From Vreelandella venusta (GTDB lineage: Bacteria; Pseudomonadota; Gammaproteobacteria; Pseudomonadales; Halomonadaceae), in NCBI RefSeq assembly GCF_007989605.1, contig NZ_BJUL01000001.1, forward strand, positions 372,001-436,000: 64,000 nucleotides of DNA. Direction: 5' to 3'. Made by a program: the position numbers and the translations under genes. Every line of letters begins with the position of its first letter. Positions within the stretch are counted from its first letter, which is position 1. Below, one piece after another: positions 9,384 through 17,923 of this stretch. A model generated the notes under the pieces. That model worked only from the letters and a program-made list of their open reading frames with translations. It searched no databases and had not been told where the DNA came from.

Positions 9384-9491
9384 ACTGTCTCAAGGGCTAT
9401 CTCAAGAGCTATCCCAAGAACTATTTTAAGAGCCATCTCAAAAACTATCTTAAGAACTATCTCAAGAGCCATCTTAAAAACTATCTCAAAA
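9384..9491. repeat. Nine-copy 12-bp tandem repeat in a divergent promoter region
   Basis: Nine consecutive 12-bp units with consensus RCTATCTCAAGA fill 108 bp between the LysR start (9362) and the MFS start (9605). The unit starts are 9384, 9396, 9408, 9420, 9432, 9444, 9456, 9468 and 9480. Variation is mostly T/C at positions 7-8, plus A/G. In the LysR frame the units contain TGA stops, so the array is not coding. It could act as a multi-site operator or a slippage-prone spacer. Confidence 0.9.
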
Positions 9492-9604
9492 AAAGATAGA
9501 GGCTATCATTATAAATCGTTTCTAAAGAATTGTTGGGGTGGGTAAGCTACAAGTAAATACGCTTGTTGCCAATCTTGCTGCACAGCGATTAGTAAGGATA
9601 CGAC

Positions 9605-10822
9605 ATGATCAATAGCAAAGACTTGCCTGCTCTGATGACTGGCGTGATGGCCACCTTGGCGGGAATAGGCATTGCACGTTTTGCCTACACACCACTATTA
9701 CCGGCACTGATTCAAGAAGGGTGGTTCAGTGCCAGCCAAGGGGCTTATCTAGGGGCTGCTAATCTTCTCGGCTACTTTATTGGTGCGTTATCTGCTCATG
9801 CACTAAGTGAGCGTTTTTCTGTTCGCGCGGTGATGGGGGCAAGTTTCGTAGCGATTGCACTGAGCTTTTTTCTCTGTGCAGGGGCGGGCAGTTTTGGCTG
9901 GTTTTTCTTTTGGCGATTGGTCTCAGGTATTGCTGGCGCCATTCTTATGGTGGTTGGCCCATCGTTGGCTCTGTCGACCACCCCTCCGGAAAGGCGGACG
10001 AGTGTCGGTGCCTTGGTGTTTACTGGCATTGGCTTCGGTGCGCTGCTTTCCGCATCGGTGGTGCCTGTGCTGCTGGAGTTAAGCTTAACGGTTACCTGGG
10101 CAACGCTGGGCCTGCTCTGTATTGCCGCTGCTCTGGTATGTGACTGGGGCGTTACGCAGCTCTCCTCACCGCCGTTGGCCAGTCAGGAAAAGTCAACAAG
10201 TCAGACCGGGTATGCCGGAATAAATGTCGCTGTGCTACTGGTGATCGGGGCGTATGCCCTGGACGCCGTCGGGTTTGTTCCGCATACCGTATTTTGGGTG
10301 GATTATCTCGCCAGAGAAAATGCCTTAGGGCATCAAGCGGCTTCTCTACAGTGGGGTATTTTCGGCTTGGGCGCTGTGTGCGGGCCACTGGTGGTAGGAA
10401 CGTTGGCGAGAAAAGTGGGTTGGCACCATGGTTTAACCCTCGCTTTTTTAGCCAAGGCTGCCGCTGTGGCCCTGCCCGTATTTTCACTTGCACTGCTTAG
10501 TCAGTCAGTTTCCTCGTTCGTGGTGGGCGCGATGATCCCAGGTATTGTTGCGCTGACGTCTGGGCGACTGGCCGAATTGGTCGGCCCCGCTGCCCACAAA
10601 AAGCTCTGGGGGCAAGCGACTGCTGCTTTCGCTGCGGCTCAAGCGTTTTCTGGCTACGCGATGTCGGCGCTCTATGTAGCTTGGGGCACTTATTCACCAC
10701 TATTTGCGATTAGCAGCCTGGTATTGGTAGGCGGCTTTGTACTGGTGCTGCTGAGCCGATGCCAGCAGCGTCACGTTTCCCTCTCTACTGTTCCTCTCGC
10801 TACTAAAAACCGGAGGCCATAA
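9605..10822 (+). CDS. MFS transporter, YbfB/YjiJ family
   Basis: The protein has 405 aa and about 12 transmembrane helices. The start GVMATLAGIGIARFAYTPLLPALIQEGWFS is diagnostic of the YbfB/YjiJ group of major facilitator proteins. These are putative effluxers of unknown small molecules at the inner membrane. An AAGGATA SD precedes ATG 9605. Its stop shares one base with the start of the downstream GST-like gene (TAATG), so the two are co-translated. Control is probably by the divergent LysR regulator through the repeat-rich spacer. Confidence 0.9.
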   Translation: MINSKDLPALMTGVMATLAGIGIARFAYTPLLPALIQEGWFSASQGAYLGAANLLGYFIGALSAHALSERFSVRAVMGASFVAIALSFFLCAGAGSFGWFFFWRLVSGIAGAILMVVGPSLALSTTPPERRTSVGALVFTGIGFGALLSASVVPVLLELSLTVTWATLGLLCIAAALVCDWGVTQLSSPPLASQEKSTSQTGYAGINVAVLLVIGAYALDAVGFVPHTVFWVDYLARENALGHQAASLQWGIFGLGAVCGPLVVGTLARKVGWHHGLTLAFLAKAAAVALPVFSLALLSQSVSSFVVGAMIPGIVALTSGRLAELVGPAAHKKLWGQATAAFAAAQAFSGYAMSALYVAWGTYSPLFAISSLVLVGGFVLVLLSRCQQRHVSLSTVPLATKNRRP

Positions 10823-11424
10823 TGCAGCTTTTTCTCAACGCAACCTCACCCTATGCGCGCCTAGCGCGGATCATCTTACTTGAGAAGGATCTGGTGGATG
10901 ACGTTACATTGCGCTGGTGCGACCCTTGGGCAGACGACCAAGCGCTGCTAGAAGCTAATCCCGCCGGGCGAATTCCAGCGCTAGTGACAGACGAAGGCAC
11001 AACACTTAGCGAGTCGATGTTGATTGCTGTTTATCTTGATAGCGTCAGTTCTCACTCGCCTATGATTCCCCAAGCCCGATTAGCGAATGTGCTGCATCTG
11101 GCGGGGCTTGGTCAGAATCTTATGGATGTTGCGTTTACAACCGTTATCGCCAGAAAACATTATGGCGCTGAGATTGATCACAGTGAGCTTGGGCGAAGGC
11201 GCCAGCGAGCCATGCAGCGAATAACCGAACAACTGAACAGTGAACTCCACGAAAGTCAGCTGGCGCCATCGATGACGCTTGGTGAAATCGCCTGCGCTGT
11301 TGCGCTAGAGTACGTGTCTTTCAGGTTGCCAGAAGTGCACTGGAAGGAAGCGTACCCACAGCTCAAAGCGTGGCATGCCGCAGTAATTGCCAGAGATAGT
11401 TTTCAGCAGACGGCATTTGTGTAG
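10822..11424 (+). CDS. Glutathione S-transferase family protein
   Basis: The protein has 200 aa. The N-terminal thioredoxin-like domain opens with LFLNATSPYARLARIILLEK, the position of the GST active-site Ser/Cys, and contains the glutathione-contacting NPAGRIPALVTDEGTTLSES motif. An all-helical C-terminal domain follows. Such proteins conjugate glutathione to electrophiles or act as peroxidases in the cytosol. The start overlaps the MFS stop by one base and uses the GGAGG SD of that gene end. Pairing with an exporter suggests conjugation then efflux, which is inference. Confidence 0.87.
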   Translation: MQLFLNATSPYARLARIILLEKDLVDDVTLRWCDPWADDQALLEANPAGRIPALVTDEGTTLSESMLIAVYLDSVSSHSPMIPQARLANVLHLAGLGQNLMDVAFTTVIARKHYGAEIDHSELGRRRQRAMQRITEQLNSELHESQLAPSMTLGEIACAVALEYVSFRLPEVHWKEAYPQLKAWHAAVIARDSFQQTAFV

Positions 11425-11430
11425 CCTCCC

Positions 11431-11541
11431 GCGGGTGCGATGACGCTTAAACCGCGCTGCAACATAATAAAATTCAATAGTTTGGGTTATGTTGCGCGGG
11501 GTAACGAATCTTGCGAGGGACGAGCAAATGAGGCACTCGCG
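11431..11541 (+). repeat. REP/BIME-like dispersed repeat, copy A
   Basis: This 111-bp element lies between the convergent GST and trpI genes. Copy B lies in inverse orientation at 51390-51495. Over the 51-bp core (11491-11541) the two differ at 7 positions; the shared blocks include GGTAACGAATCT and GAGGCAC. The left arm (GCGGGTGCG, TGACGCTTA, CCGCGCT) is also shared. Each copy has two hairpin-forming arms facing away from a 25-30 bp AT-rich centre, as in bacterial interspersed mosaic elements. Confidence 0.8.
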
Positions 11542-11574
11542 AATGGAGACGGAGCCTCCCGGTAAGGCTGGGGA

Positions 11575-12468
11575 TCACTCGCTGAGTGCCTGCTTAAGCC
11601 ACTTTGCCAGTGGTTCGCTGCGGCGGCTGCTGGTTTGTTCCGGCAACCATAGGCAGAGACGGGCGGGTGTTTCGATACTCCCCCAGGGAGCCACCAGCCG
11701 CCCGCTGCGTAAATCGTCTTCCACCAGTAGCTTGGGCGCTATTGCGACGCCCAAGCCCGCTACTGCTGCTTCAATCAGATAATAAAGATGGGCAAAACCT
11801 TGGCCCTGTTGAAGGGCATCTTCCAATGCACGTTGCTCCAGCCCTTTGGCGCTCGCCCACTGTGGCCACGCCTGGGGACGTGAAGCGGTCACTAACAGCT
11901 TGTTGGCAAATAACGATTCTGGTTTGGCTGGGTCAATGTGCGCGGCTAGTAGTGGGCTTGCTACTGGGCAAATCTGCTCGGGAAGTAGCTCGATAACCTC
12001 CACATCCGCGGGCCAGGGCGGTTCAATAAACGCCAGGGTAGCGCTGGTATCTACCTGTTGAGTGGGCAGTTCGCTGTCACTTACCACGACTTTTAGCTTT
12101 AGTTGCGGCAGCTCTTGGTTCAGGCGATCCAGGCGGGGAATTAGCCAGCGTGCTAGCAGGCTGCCGGGGCAGGCCAGAGTAAAGGGCGCTTCTTCCACGT
12201 CACGCTTGAGTGCTGCGCAACTATTGCGCAGTTTGCTAAATGCCTCGCCCACGCCGCTTTGCAGTTGCTCACCATGGTGAGTCAGCACCAGCCCACGGCC
12301 TGCTTTTGCGAATAGTGCTACACCAAAGTGCTCATCCAGGCTTTTAAGCTGGCGGCTAACCGCGCCGTGGGTAACGCTTAGCTCATCGGCGGCAGCGGTC
12401 ACGCTACCCAATCGGGCAGTGGCTTCAAAGGCGCGTAGGGCGCTAAGCGGCGGCATGCTGTTCTGCAT
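11575..12468 (-). CDS. trpI: TrpI-like LysR regulator of the trpBA operon
   Basis: The protein has 297 aa. The N-terminus PPLSALRAFEATARLGSVTAAADEL, with the HTH VTHGAVSRQLKSLDEHFG, matches the GcvA/TrpI branch of LysR regulators. It sits divergently upstream of trpBA, exactly as Pseudomonas trpI does. In that system TrpI with indoleglycerol phosphate activates trpBA. The effector domain occupies residues 90-295. The assignment rests on both sequence style and position; a generic GcvA-like regulator is the alternative. Confidence 0.85.
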   Translation of the reverse strand: MQNSMPPLSALRAFEATARLGSVTAAADELSVTHGAVSRQLKSLDEHFGVALFAKAGRGLVLTHHGEQLQSGVGEAFSKLRNSCAALKRDVEEAPFTLACPGSLLARWLIPRLDRLNQELPQLKLKVVVSDSELPTQQVDTSATLAFIEPPWPADVEVIELLPEQICPVASPLLAAHIDPAKPESLFANKLLVTASRPQAWPQWASAKGLEQRALEDALQQGQGFAHLYYLIEAAVAGLGVAIAPKLLVEDDLRSGRLVAPWGSIETPARLCLWLPEQTSSRRSEPLAKWLKQALSE

Positions 12469-12512
12469 TGCTTATCCCATTATGATGTTCTGCTGTAATA
12501 GTTGATTAAAAC

Positions 12513-12526
12513 TCACCTATTGGTGA
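12513..12526. promoter_or_regulatory. Possible TrpI-binding dyad upstream of trpB
   Basis: TCACC (12513-12517) and GGTGA (12522-12526) form a short dyad separated by TATT in the trpI/trpB spacer, about 80 bp before trpB. The location fits a LysR-type activator site. The arms are short, so this is tentative. Confidence 0.35.
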
Positions 12527-12606
12527 CATCTTATCGATTTTTATCCTCGCCTGCCTGCGCTACCTTCAATCCAATCCTAATTTTCACCTTGTACTCAGAG
12601 GTCGTG

Positions 12607-13812
12607 ATGAACCAATTCGTGAACCTGCCCGATGCCAATGGACTGTTTGGCAGTTTCGGCGGCCGCTTTGTCGCTGAAACACTCATGCCGCTCATTTTAG
12701 AGCTGCAAGAAGAATACGCTGCCGCTAAAAATGATCCTGAATTCCAGCGCCAGTTAGCCTACTTTCAAGGGGATTACGTGGGGCGGCCAAGCCCACTTTA
12801 TTTCGCTGAACGACTGACCGAACACTTCGGTGGGGCGAGTATTTACCTCAAGCGCGAAGAGCTTAACCACACTGGCGCGCACAAGATTAACAACTGCATT
12901 GGCCAGGTACTGCTAGCCAAGCAGATGGGCAAAAAACGCATCATTGCTGAAACCGGCGCCGGAATGCACGGCGTGGCTACCGCCACGGTAGCAGCGCGTT
13001 TTGGTCTGCCTTGTGTCATCTATATGGGCTCAACCGACATTGAGCGACAGCAGCCTAATGTGTTCCGCATGAAGCTACTGGGGGCTGAGGTGATTCCCGT
13101 TACCTCCGGCACCGGCACACTCAAAGATGCCATGAACGAAGCGCTGCGCGACTGGGTGACCAACGTAGATGATACCTTCTACATTATTGGAACCGTGGCT
13201 GGGCCGCACCCGTACCCTGAGATGGTGCGCGACTTCCAAGCGGTGATTGGCCATGAAACCCGCAGCCAAATGCTCGAAAAGCAGGGACGTTTGCCGGATT
13301 CGCTGGTGGCCTGTATTGGTGGCGGCTCAAACGCTATGGGGCTGTTCCATCCGTTCTTAAACGACCCAGATGTGCAGATGATTGGCGTAGAGGCGGGCGG
13401 CAAAGGTGTTAAAAGCGGCCTGCATGCCGCCAGCTTGAACGGTGGGACGCCTGGCGTACTGCATGGTAACCGCACTTATCTGCTGCAAAATGAAGATGGC
13501 CAGATTATCGACGCCCACTCAATATCAGCGGGGCTGGATTACCCTGGTATCGGCCCAGAACACGCATGGCTCCACGAGCAGGGGCGGGTTGAGTACGTTT
13601 CCGCCACAGACGATGAAGCGTTGGAAGCCTTCCAGATCTGCTGCCGTCAGGAAGGCATTATTCCTGCCCTGGAAACTGCCCACGCCTTGGCGGAAGTGGC
13701 TAAGCGTGCGCCCCAGCTTCCTCGTGAGCACCTAATGGTGGTCAATCTTAGCGGCCGTGGCGACAAAGACATGATGAGCGTCGCCCATCATCTAGGTGAG
13801 AAATTCCAATGA
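12607..13812 (+). CDS. trpB: Tryptophan synthase beta chain
   Basis: The protein has 401 aa from ATG 12607, with an AGAGG SD. The frame extends upstream to 12502, but those residues are not TrpB-like. The PLP-binding lysine is Lys93 in the conserved HTGAHKINN, and the phosphate-binding GGGSNAMG loop is present. TrpB condenses indole with serine to give tryptophan, in an alpha2-beta2 complex with TrpA. Its stop overlaps the first possible trpA start by 4 bp (ATGA). Regulation is probably by the divergent trpI gene product. Confidence 0.97.
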   Translation: MNQFVNLPDANGLFGSFGGRFVAETLMPLILELQEEYAAAKNDPEFQRQLAYFQGDYVGRPSPLYFAERLTEHFGGASIYLKREELNHTGAHKINNCIGQVLLAKQMGKKRIIAETGAGMHGVATATVAARFGLPCVIYMGSTDIERQQPNVFRMKLLGAEVIPVTSGTGTLKDAMNEALRDWVTNVDDTFYIIGTVAGPHPYPEMVRDFQAVIGHETRSQMLEKQGRLPDSLVACIGGGSNAMGLFHPFLNDPDVQMIGVEAGGKGVKSGLHAASLNGGTPGVLHGNRTYLLQNEDGQIIDAHSISAGLDYPGIGPEHAWLHEQGRVEYVSATDDEALEAFQICCRQEGIIPALETAHALAEVAKRAPQLPREHLMVVNLSGRGDKDMMSVAHHLGEKFQ

Positions 13813-14672
13813 GTGCGAACCAGGAGACTGTTATGAATACCCCCACTCGTCTTAAAGACTGCTTTGCCGCGCTCAAGCAGCAGAATCGCCCAGCGCTGGT
13901 TAGCTACCTCACCGCAGGCGATCCAGATGCTGAGACTTCACGTCGTCTGCTGCATGGGTTGCCAGATGCTGGGGTGGATATCATCGAACTCGGCATGCCG
14001 TTCAGTGACCCTATGGCCGATGGTCCCGCGATTCAAAAAGCCGCGCTGCGTGCCCTTGAAGGTGGCCAAACCCAGGTTAAAACCTTGGACATGGTGCGCC
14101 GTTTCCGCGAGCAAAATAGCACCACGCCGATCGTGCTGATGGGCTACTACAACCCGATTTACTGCTATGGCGTTGAGCGCTTTCTAACGGAGGCCGCCAG
14201 CGCTGGGGTCGATGGTCTGATTGTGGTGGATTTACCCCCCGAACATGATGAAGAGCTCTGCCAGCCAGCAGCCCAGCATGGCATTGATTTTATCCGCCTG
14301 GCCACTCCGACTACTGATGCCAAACGGTTGCCCAAAGTACTCAGCAACACCTCTGGATTTATCTACTACGTATCGGTGGCGGGGGTTACTGGCGGTAGTG
14401 CGCCAACACCAGAACGGTTAGAGGCGTCGGTCACTCAGCTCCGCGAATACACTGAGCTACCCATTGCCGTTGGCTTTGGCATTCGCACCGCCGAACAAGC
14501 CGCTACCATTGGACGGTTTAGCGATGCGGTGGTGGTCGGGTCCGCGCTTGTTGACTGCATCGAACATGCCAGTACGCCTGATGACGCCGTTGAGCGAGTG
14601 CATGGCTTAGTCAGTGAGCTGGCAGAAAGCGTCAGGGTGTGCAGGAAGGTGAGTGAGTCACAAGTTTGTTGA
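13809..14672 (+). CDS. trpA: Tryptophan synthase alpha chain
   Basis: The protein has 287 aa from the ATG overlapping the trpB stop. An in-frame ATG at 13833 with a strong AGGAG SD would give 279 aa and may be the real start. The catalytic residues are visible: Glu60 in [11 protein letters not shown] and Asp71 in PMADGP (numbered from 13809), corresponding to Glu49 and Asp60 of the E. coli enzyme. TrpA cleaves indole-3-glycerol phosphate to indole and glyceraldehyde 3-phosphate and channels indole to TrpB. A hairpin terminator follows. Confidence 0.97.
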   Translation: MSANQETVMNTPTRLKDCFAALKQQNRPALVSYLTAGDPDAETSRRLLHGLPDAGVDIIELGMPFSDPMADGPAIQKAALRALEGGQTQVKTLDMVRRFREQNSTTPIVLMGYYNPIYCYGVERFLTEAASAGVDGLIVVDLPPEHDEELCQPAAQHGIDFIRLATPTTDAKRLPKVLSNTSGFIYYVSVAGVTGGSAPTPERLEASVTQLREYTELPIAVGFGIRTAEQAATIGRFSDAVVVGSALVDCIEHASTPDDAVERVHGLVSELAESVRVCRKVSESQVC

Positions 14673-14699
14673 TACAAGCAGCGTAAAAAGAACGAAACA

Positions 14700-14733
14700 T
14701 TAAGAGGGCAGGCCAACGCGCCTGCTCTTTTTT
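14700..14733 (+). terminator. Rho-independent terminator of trpBA
   Basis: A GC-rich hairpin (GGCAGGC paired with GCCTGC, extended by AAGAG and CTCTT) is followed by a run of eight T. It lies 28 bp after the trpA stop and is a textbook intrinsic terminator on the plus strand. Confidence 0.88.
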
Positions 14734-14829
14734 TTAACGTTGAGCAAAATCCTAATTAAGGTTAGTCTAGCTGGTTCGATGGTGAAATAATGAGTGAAAA
14801 CTCACACGAGCTAATAGGAACGGGCTTTT

Positions 14830-15450
14830 ATGAACCTGACAACACTGCTGCTCTTTATCCCTGCCTGCTTTGCCCTTAACATGGCGCCTGGCCCCAATAA
14901 TCTGCTTTCATTAACCAATGCGAAACGCTATGGCGTTCGGACAGCTTGTTTAGCGGGTATTGGGCGGCTAATAGCATTTGTCGGCATGATTACGCTAGCA
15001 GCGACTGGCTTGGCGACGCTGCTTTACACTTCTGAAAAAGTCTTCCTCGTTATTAAGCTGGTTGGTGGCCTCTATTTGTTATGGCTGGCATATCAACTAT
15101 GGGGCGCCGATACTACCGCAAGTGATAGCGCTGAAATCCGGCACATGAGCTTATTTGAGCTGGCGCGACAAGAGTTCTTGCTTGCTGCTGGTAACCCCAA
15201 AGCCATTCTGATTTTTACCGCTTTCCTACCGCAGTTCGTGGAACCTAGCGGCAATGTCGGTCTGCAGTTTTTGGTGCTAGGTGTGCTGTTTTTACTATTG
15301 GAATGGGTAGCGATTGCTGGTTACGCCTATGCAGGTAGCTTTTTGAGCCAATGGTTTTCACGCCCCGCTATGCGGCGCTTATTTAACCGCGGTTGCGCAA
15401 CTCTATTAGCCAGTGCCGGAGTAGGGCTATTACTGTCTAAAAAAGGCTGA
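14830..15450 (+). CDS. LysE/RhtB-family amino-acid exporter
   Basis: The protein has 206 aa with about six membrane spans. The opening LLFIPACFALNMAPGPNNLLSLTNAKRYG holds the family motif PGPNN, and the central NPKAILIFTAFLPQFV stretch is conserved in LysE/RhtB translocators. These export amino acids or homoserine-lactone-like compounds at the inner membrane. An AGGAACGG SD precedes the ATG. It stands alone downstream of the trp terminator. It is one of three LysE-family genes in the window; the substrate is unknown. Confidence 0.9.
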   Translation: MNLTTLLLFIPACFALNMAPGPNNLLSLTNAKRYGVRTACLAGIGRLIAFVGMITLAATGLATLLYTSEKVFLVIKLVGGLYLLWLAYQLWGADTTASDSAEIRHMSLFELARQEFLLAAGNPKAILIFTAFLPQFVEPSGNVGLQFLVLGVLFLLLEWVAIAGYAYAGSFLSQWFSRPAMRRLFNRGCATLLASAGVGLLLSKKG

Positions 15451-15575
15451 GTAAGCGTTAAGACTCGCTGTTTAAATACGCTAGATTCCTTTGCTGACTG
15501 CTATGAGGCGTGAATGAAAGCGGGCGAGATCACCTTTCGCATCTTCGCTGGCATCCAGTCAGTTGGCTAAATATT

Positions 15576-15618
15576 TTGAGGTCGGTGTGGCGCATATTGG
15601 GTTGCCCGCCGACCTCAA
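15576..15618. repeat. Inverted repeat at the 3' end of the ABM gene
   Basis: Perfect 10-bp arms TTGAGGTCGG (15576-15585) and CCGACCTCAA (15609-15618) lie just downstream of the minus-strand ABM gene. No U-run follows on either strand, so it may be a transcript-stabilising hairpin rather than a classical terminator. Confidence 0.45.
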
Positions 15619-15623
15619 TCGTT

Positions 15624-15971
15624 CTACGAGTGGTGGGTGCGGCGCGAATCTTCAGGTGCCTCGTGGCGCTCATTCATTCCATAGTCTCGGATGACGGAAG
15701 CGACACGTAGCCGGTAGTCGGCAAAGATTTCCTGTCGACCAGCTTTTTGGGCCGCTCGGTGAGATTCAAGCGAACGCCACTGCTTCACGGCCTCTTCATC
15801 CCGCCAAAAAGACAGCGAAAGCACTTTACCGGGCTGCGTCAGGCTCTCGAAGCGCTCAATCGATAGAAAGCCGTCAATAGTTTGTAAATCTTGGCGCAGT
15901 GCGCTGGCAGTATCCAAGTAGTCTTGATAACGGTCAGTATGCGGAAGCACTTCGAATATCACAGCGATCAT
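15624..15971 (-). CDS. Antibiotic biosynthesis monooxygenase (ABM) domain protein
   Basis: The protein has 115 aa from ATG 15971, chosen because an AAGGAA SD lies 6 bp upstream; the frame also has a TTG at 15977. The fold signature MIAVIFEVLPHTDRYQDYLDTA, followed by LSLSFWRDEEAVKQWRSLESHRAAQKAG, is typical of the dimeric ferredoxin-like ABM family. Members include quinone and heme mono-oxygenases, but many have no known function. Directly upstream on the same strand is a NIPSNAP-family protein with a related fold. The 85-bp spacer between them is entirely a 17-bp tandem repeat that carries this gene's SD. Confidence 0.82.
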   Translation of the reverse strand: MIAVIFEVLPHTDRYQDYLDTASALRQDLQTIDGFLSIERFESLTQPGKVLSLSFWRDEEAVKQWRSLESHRAAQKAGRQEIFADYRLRVASVIRDYGMNERHEAPEDSRRTHHS

Positions 15972-15977
15972 GGCCAA

Positions 15978-16062
15978 TTCCTTATATTCATAAATTCTTT
16001 ATATTCTTAAGCTCTTTATATTCTTAAGTTCTTTATATTCTCAGCTTCTTTATAGTCACAGC
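15978..16062. repeat. Five-copy 17-bp tandem repeat filling an intergenic spacer
   Basis: Units start at 15978, 15995, 16012, 16029 and 16046, with consensus TTCTTTATATTCTTAAG. Read on the minus strand, the unit nearest the ABM gene supplies its AAGGAA ribosome-binding site, and the other units carry the similar AAAGAA. The array occupies practically the whole spacer between the NIPSNAP and ABM genes. Confidence 0.9.
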
Positions 16063-16066
16063 GTTG

Positions 16067-16417
16067 TTACGTCGATATGTTCATTACATCGACAGCCTCA
16101 ATGCCTAAGGTGCCGTCTACCACCTCAACAAAGCTGCGCTCCTCTTTGAGGATAAACCGCTGCTCTTGGGCCATGGTAAAGTTCGCGTGACCTCCCTCGT
16201 CAGATCTCAGCCGAGCGCGATAGGCCTCATAGGAAGCCAGGCTATCGAAGGCAATGAGGCCCCAGGCGATATTGTTGGTGCCCTCTAAAGGCAGGAAGTA
16301 GCCAATAAGATGGCCGCCACACCAGGGGATGATTTTTCCCCAGTTTTCGGCGTATTGCTTGAAAGCGTCGCGCTGGAAAGGGTCGATCTCGTAGCGAATG
16401 ATGCAGGTAATGCTCAT
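16067..16417 (-). CDS. NIPSNAP-family protein
   Basis: The protein has 116 aa from ATG 16417 ([35 protein letters not shown]), with GGAG upstream; a longer frame to 16441 is less likely. The sequence has the ferredoxin-like dimeric barrel pattern of NIPSNAP proteins, including [32 protein letters not shown]. The bacterial function is unknown. It is divergent from an ArsR-family repressor whose operator-like palindrome lies in the 75-bp spacer, so it and the following ABM gene are probably that repressor's targets. Confidence 0.8.
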   Translation of the reverse strand: MSITCIIRYEIDPFQRDAFKQYAENWGKIIPWCGGHLIGYFLPLEGTNNIAWGLIAFDSLASYEAYRARLRSDEGGHANFTMAQEQRFILKEERSFVEVVDGTLGIEAVDVMNIST

Positions 16418-16470
16418 CTGATTAGCTCCGTTGAAAGGCAACGGAGACGATACTTAATTGCCGCACCTCA

Positions 16471-16494
16471 ATGGTTCGACTAAGATCGAACCAT
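16471..16494. promoter_or_regulatory. Operator-like palindrome overlapping the ArsR start codon
   Basis: Perfect 9-bp arms ATGGTTCGA (16471-16479) and TCGAACCAT (16486-16494) with a 6-bp centre. The right arm overlaps the ATG of the ArsR gene at 16493, which has no visible SD. The dyad suits autorepression and shared control of the divergent NIPSNAP gene. The palindrome is seen; binding is inferred. Confidence 0.65.
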
Positions 16495-17233
16495 GAATGA
16501 AGCCCCTAACATTGTGCGCGTTGCCGCACTGATCGGAGATAACGCTCGGGCGGAGGCGCTCTGTGCCTTAATGTCTGATCGCGCGCTAACGGCGACTGAA
16601 CTGGCAGATATGGCCGGTGTGACTAAGCAAACCATGAGCTTCCACCTCGGAAAGCTGCGAGAGGAAGGTTTACTCGCGGTCGAAAAGCAGGGGCGCCACC
16701 GCTATTTTAGGCTGGCGGGGCCACATGTGGCTGAGCTTTTGGAGTCGCTGATGGGTCTCGCTTTCCGAGGCGACGATAAGCATTTGTCCATCGGCCCGCG
16801 CGACCCCGCGCTGCGCAAGGCCCGCGTTTGCTACGACCACCTTGCAGGGGAAATGGGGGTTTTTGTGTACGAGCAGATGCTCGAGACAGGTATCCTTCAG
16901 CAGCTTCCAGGCGGACTACAGCTGACTAACCAGGGTCGGCTGTGGTTCCAGAAACATGGCATCGATGCAGACGCGCTGGCTTCTTCGAAGCGGTCATTCT
17001 GTCGAGCGTGTTTGGATTGGAGCGAGCGTAGGAATCATCTTGCCGGCGCGCTCGGGGCGGCACTGCTTGCGCGAATTCAGGCGCTTGGCTGGGCGAAACG
17101 GCAGGAAGACTCTCGCGTTATCGTTTTCAGTGCCAAAGGGGAAGCGTCGCTGCGGGCAATGTTCGCAGTGAACAATATGTCACCTACTCCCGACACCTCA
17201 CCATTAGAATCCTGCTCGCTGGTTTGTAAATAA
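16493..17233 (+). CDS. ArsR-family winged-helix transcriptional regulator
   Basis: The protein has 246 aa. Residues 1-80 form an ArsR-type winged helix (ALMSDRALTATELADMAGVTKQTMSFHLGKLREEGLLAVEKQGRHRYFRL). The long C-terminal domain (residues 90-235) has a FCRACLDWSERRNHLAGALGAALLARI stretch seen in the 'helix-turn-helix plus CLDWSER' group of regulators. Conserved Cys171 and Cys174 could bind metal or sense redox state; this is inference. It probably represses itself and the divergent NIPSNAP-ABM genes through the palindrome at its start. Confidence 0.88.
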   Translation: MNEAPNIVRVAALIGDNARAEALCALMSDRALTATELADMAGVTKQTMSFHLGKLREEGLLAVEKQGRHRYFRLAGPHVAELLESLMGLAFRGDDKHLSIGPRDPALRKARVCYDHLAGEMGVFVYEQMLETGILQQLPGGLQLTNQGRLWFQKHGIDADALASSKRSFCRACLDWSERRNHLAGALGAALLARIQALGWAKRQEDSRVIVFSAKGEASLRAMFAVNNMSPTPDTSPLESCSLVCK

Positions 17234-17389
17234 TGTTCATTTTTCAGTGCTTGTAGCTACCTACTAGCGCAGGCATTATCAGCGCTAATGACTGCTGACC
17301 GAAGGCGGCAACCATACGGATTTCGTCTTTACTTTTTCACACCGCGTGGCAATCCGTTTGCCGCTCAATTAAAGACACGTGGCTAATTT

Positions 17390-17854
17390 ATGCTTTCCAA
17401 AATTATAAGCGGCGGCCAAACCGGCGCTGATCGAGCGGCACTGGATGCCGCATTAGCACTGGACTTTTCTATCGGTGGATGTTGTCCCGTTGGCCGAATG
17501 GCTGAAGACGGACCGATTAGCAGCGTCTATAGCCTTGAAGAAATTGGCGGGGGATATCGTCAACGTACCAAGAAAAATGTACAAGATGCCGATGGCACCG
17601 CTATCTTCTATGCGTCTTATCTTCAAGGGGGAACAGAAGCTACGGCTCTGTTCTGTATTCAGCAGTCAAAGCCCTACAAGCTGATTGATATTGAGCTGAT
17701 AGACCCGCTGCACGCGGCGATGTTGCTGGCCGATTTTGTACACGACCGCCATATCACGACACTTAATGTTGCAGGCTCCCGCGCTAGCACTTGTCCGGTA
17801 ATGTACGCGTACGTTAAGCAAGCGATTGAACTGGTTATTAAGCAGTCACGATAG
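17390..17854 (+). CDS. Putative molybdenum carrier (SLOG/LOG-like fold)
   Basis: The protein has 154 aa. The opening MLSKIISGGQTGADRAALDAAL is the hallmark of the putative molybdenum carrier family (a Rossmann-like relative of YpsA/LOG proteins, with the GGQTGAD nucleotide-binding loop). It continues with CPVGRMAEDGPI and a C-terminal LNVAGSRAS phosphate loop. The proteins are thought to bind a nucleotide or cofactor; a carrier role for molybdenum cofactor was proposed from structure only. There is no SD of note and no obvious functional partner, since the molybdoenzyme in this window is 35 kb away. Confidence 0.8.
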   Translation: MLSKIISGGQTGADRAALDAALALDFSIGGCCPVGRMAEDGPISSVYSLEEIGGGYRQRTKKNVQDADGTAIFYASYLQGGTEATALFCIQQSKPYKLIDIELIDPLHAAMLLADFVHDRHITTLNVAGSRASTCPVMYAYVKQAIELVIKQSR

Positions 17855-17923
17855 GCTAAGCTGTTACTGGGTGGCAATTAAACGTGCTCATAATCTGAAT
17901 TCGGCAACGTAAAGGAACAACTT

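Noticed and set aside
9384..9491. Possible CRISPR array
   Set aside because: Units are 12 bp and directly abutting without unique spacers; no cas genes.
12502..12606. Upstream extension of trpB
   Set aside because: The residues do not resemble TrpB, and ATG 12607 has an AGAGG SD at proper spacing.
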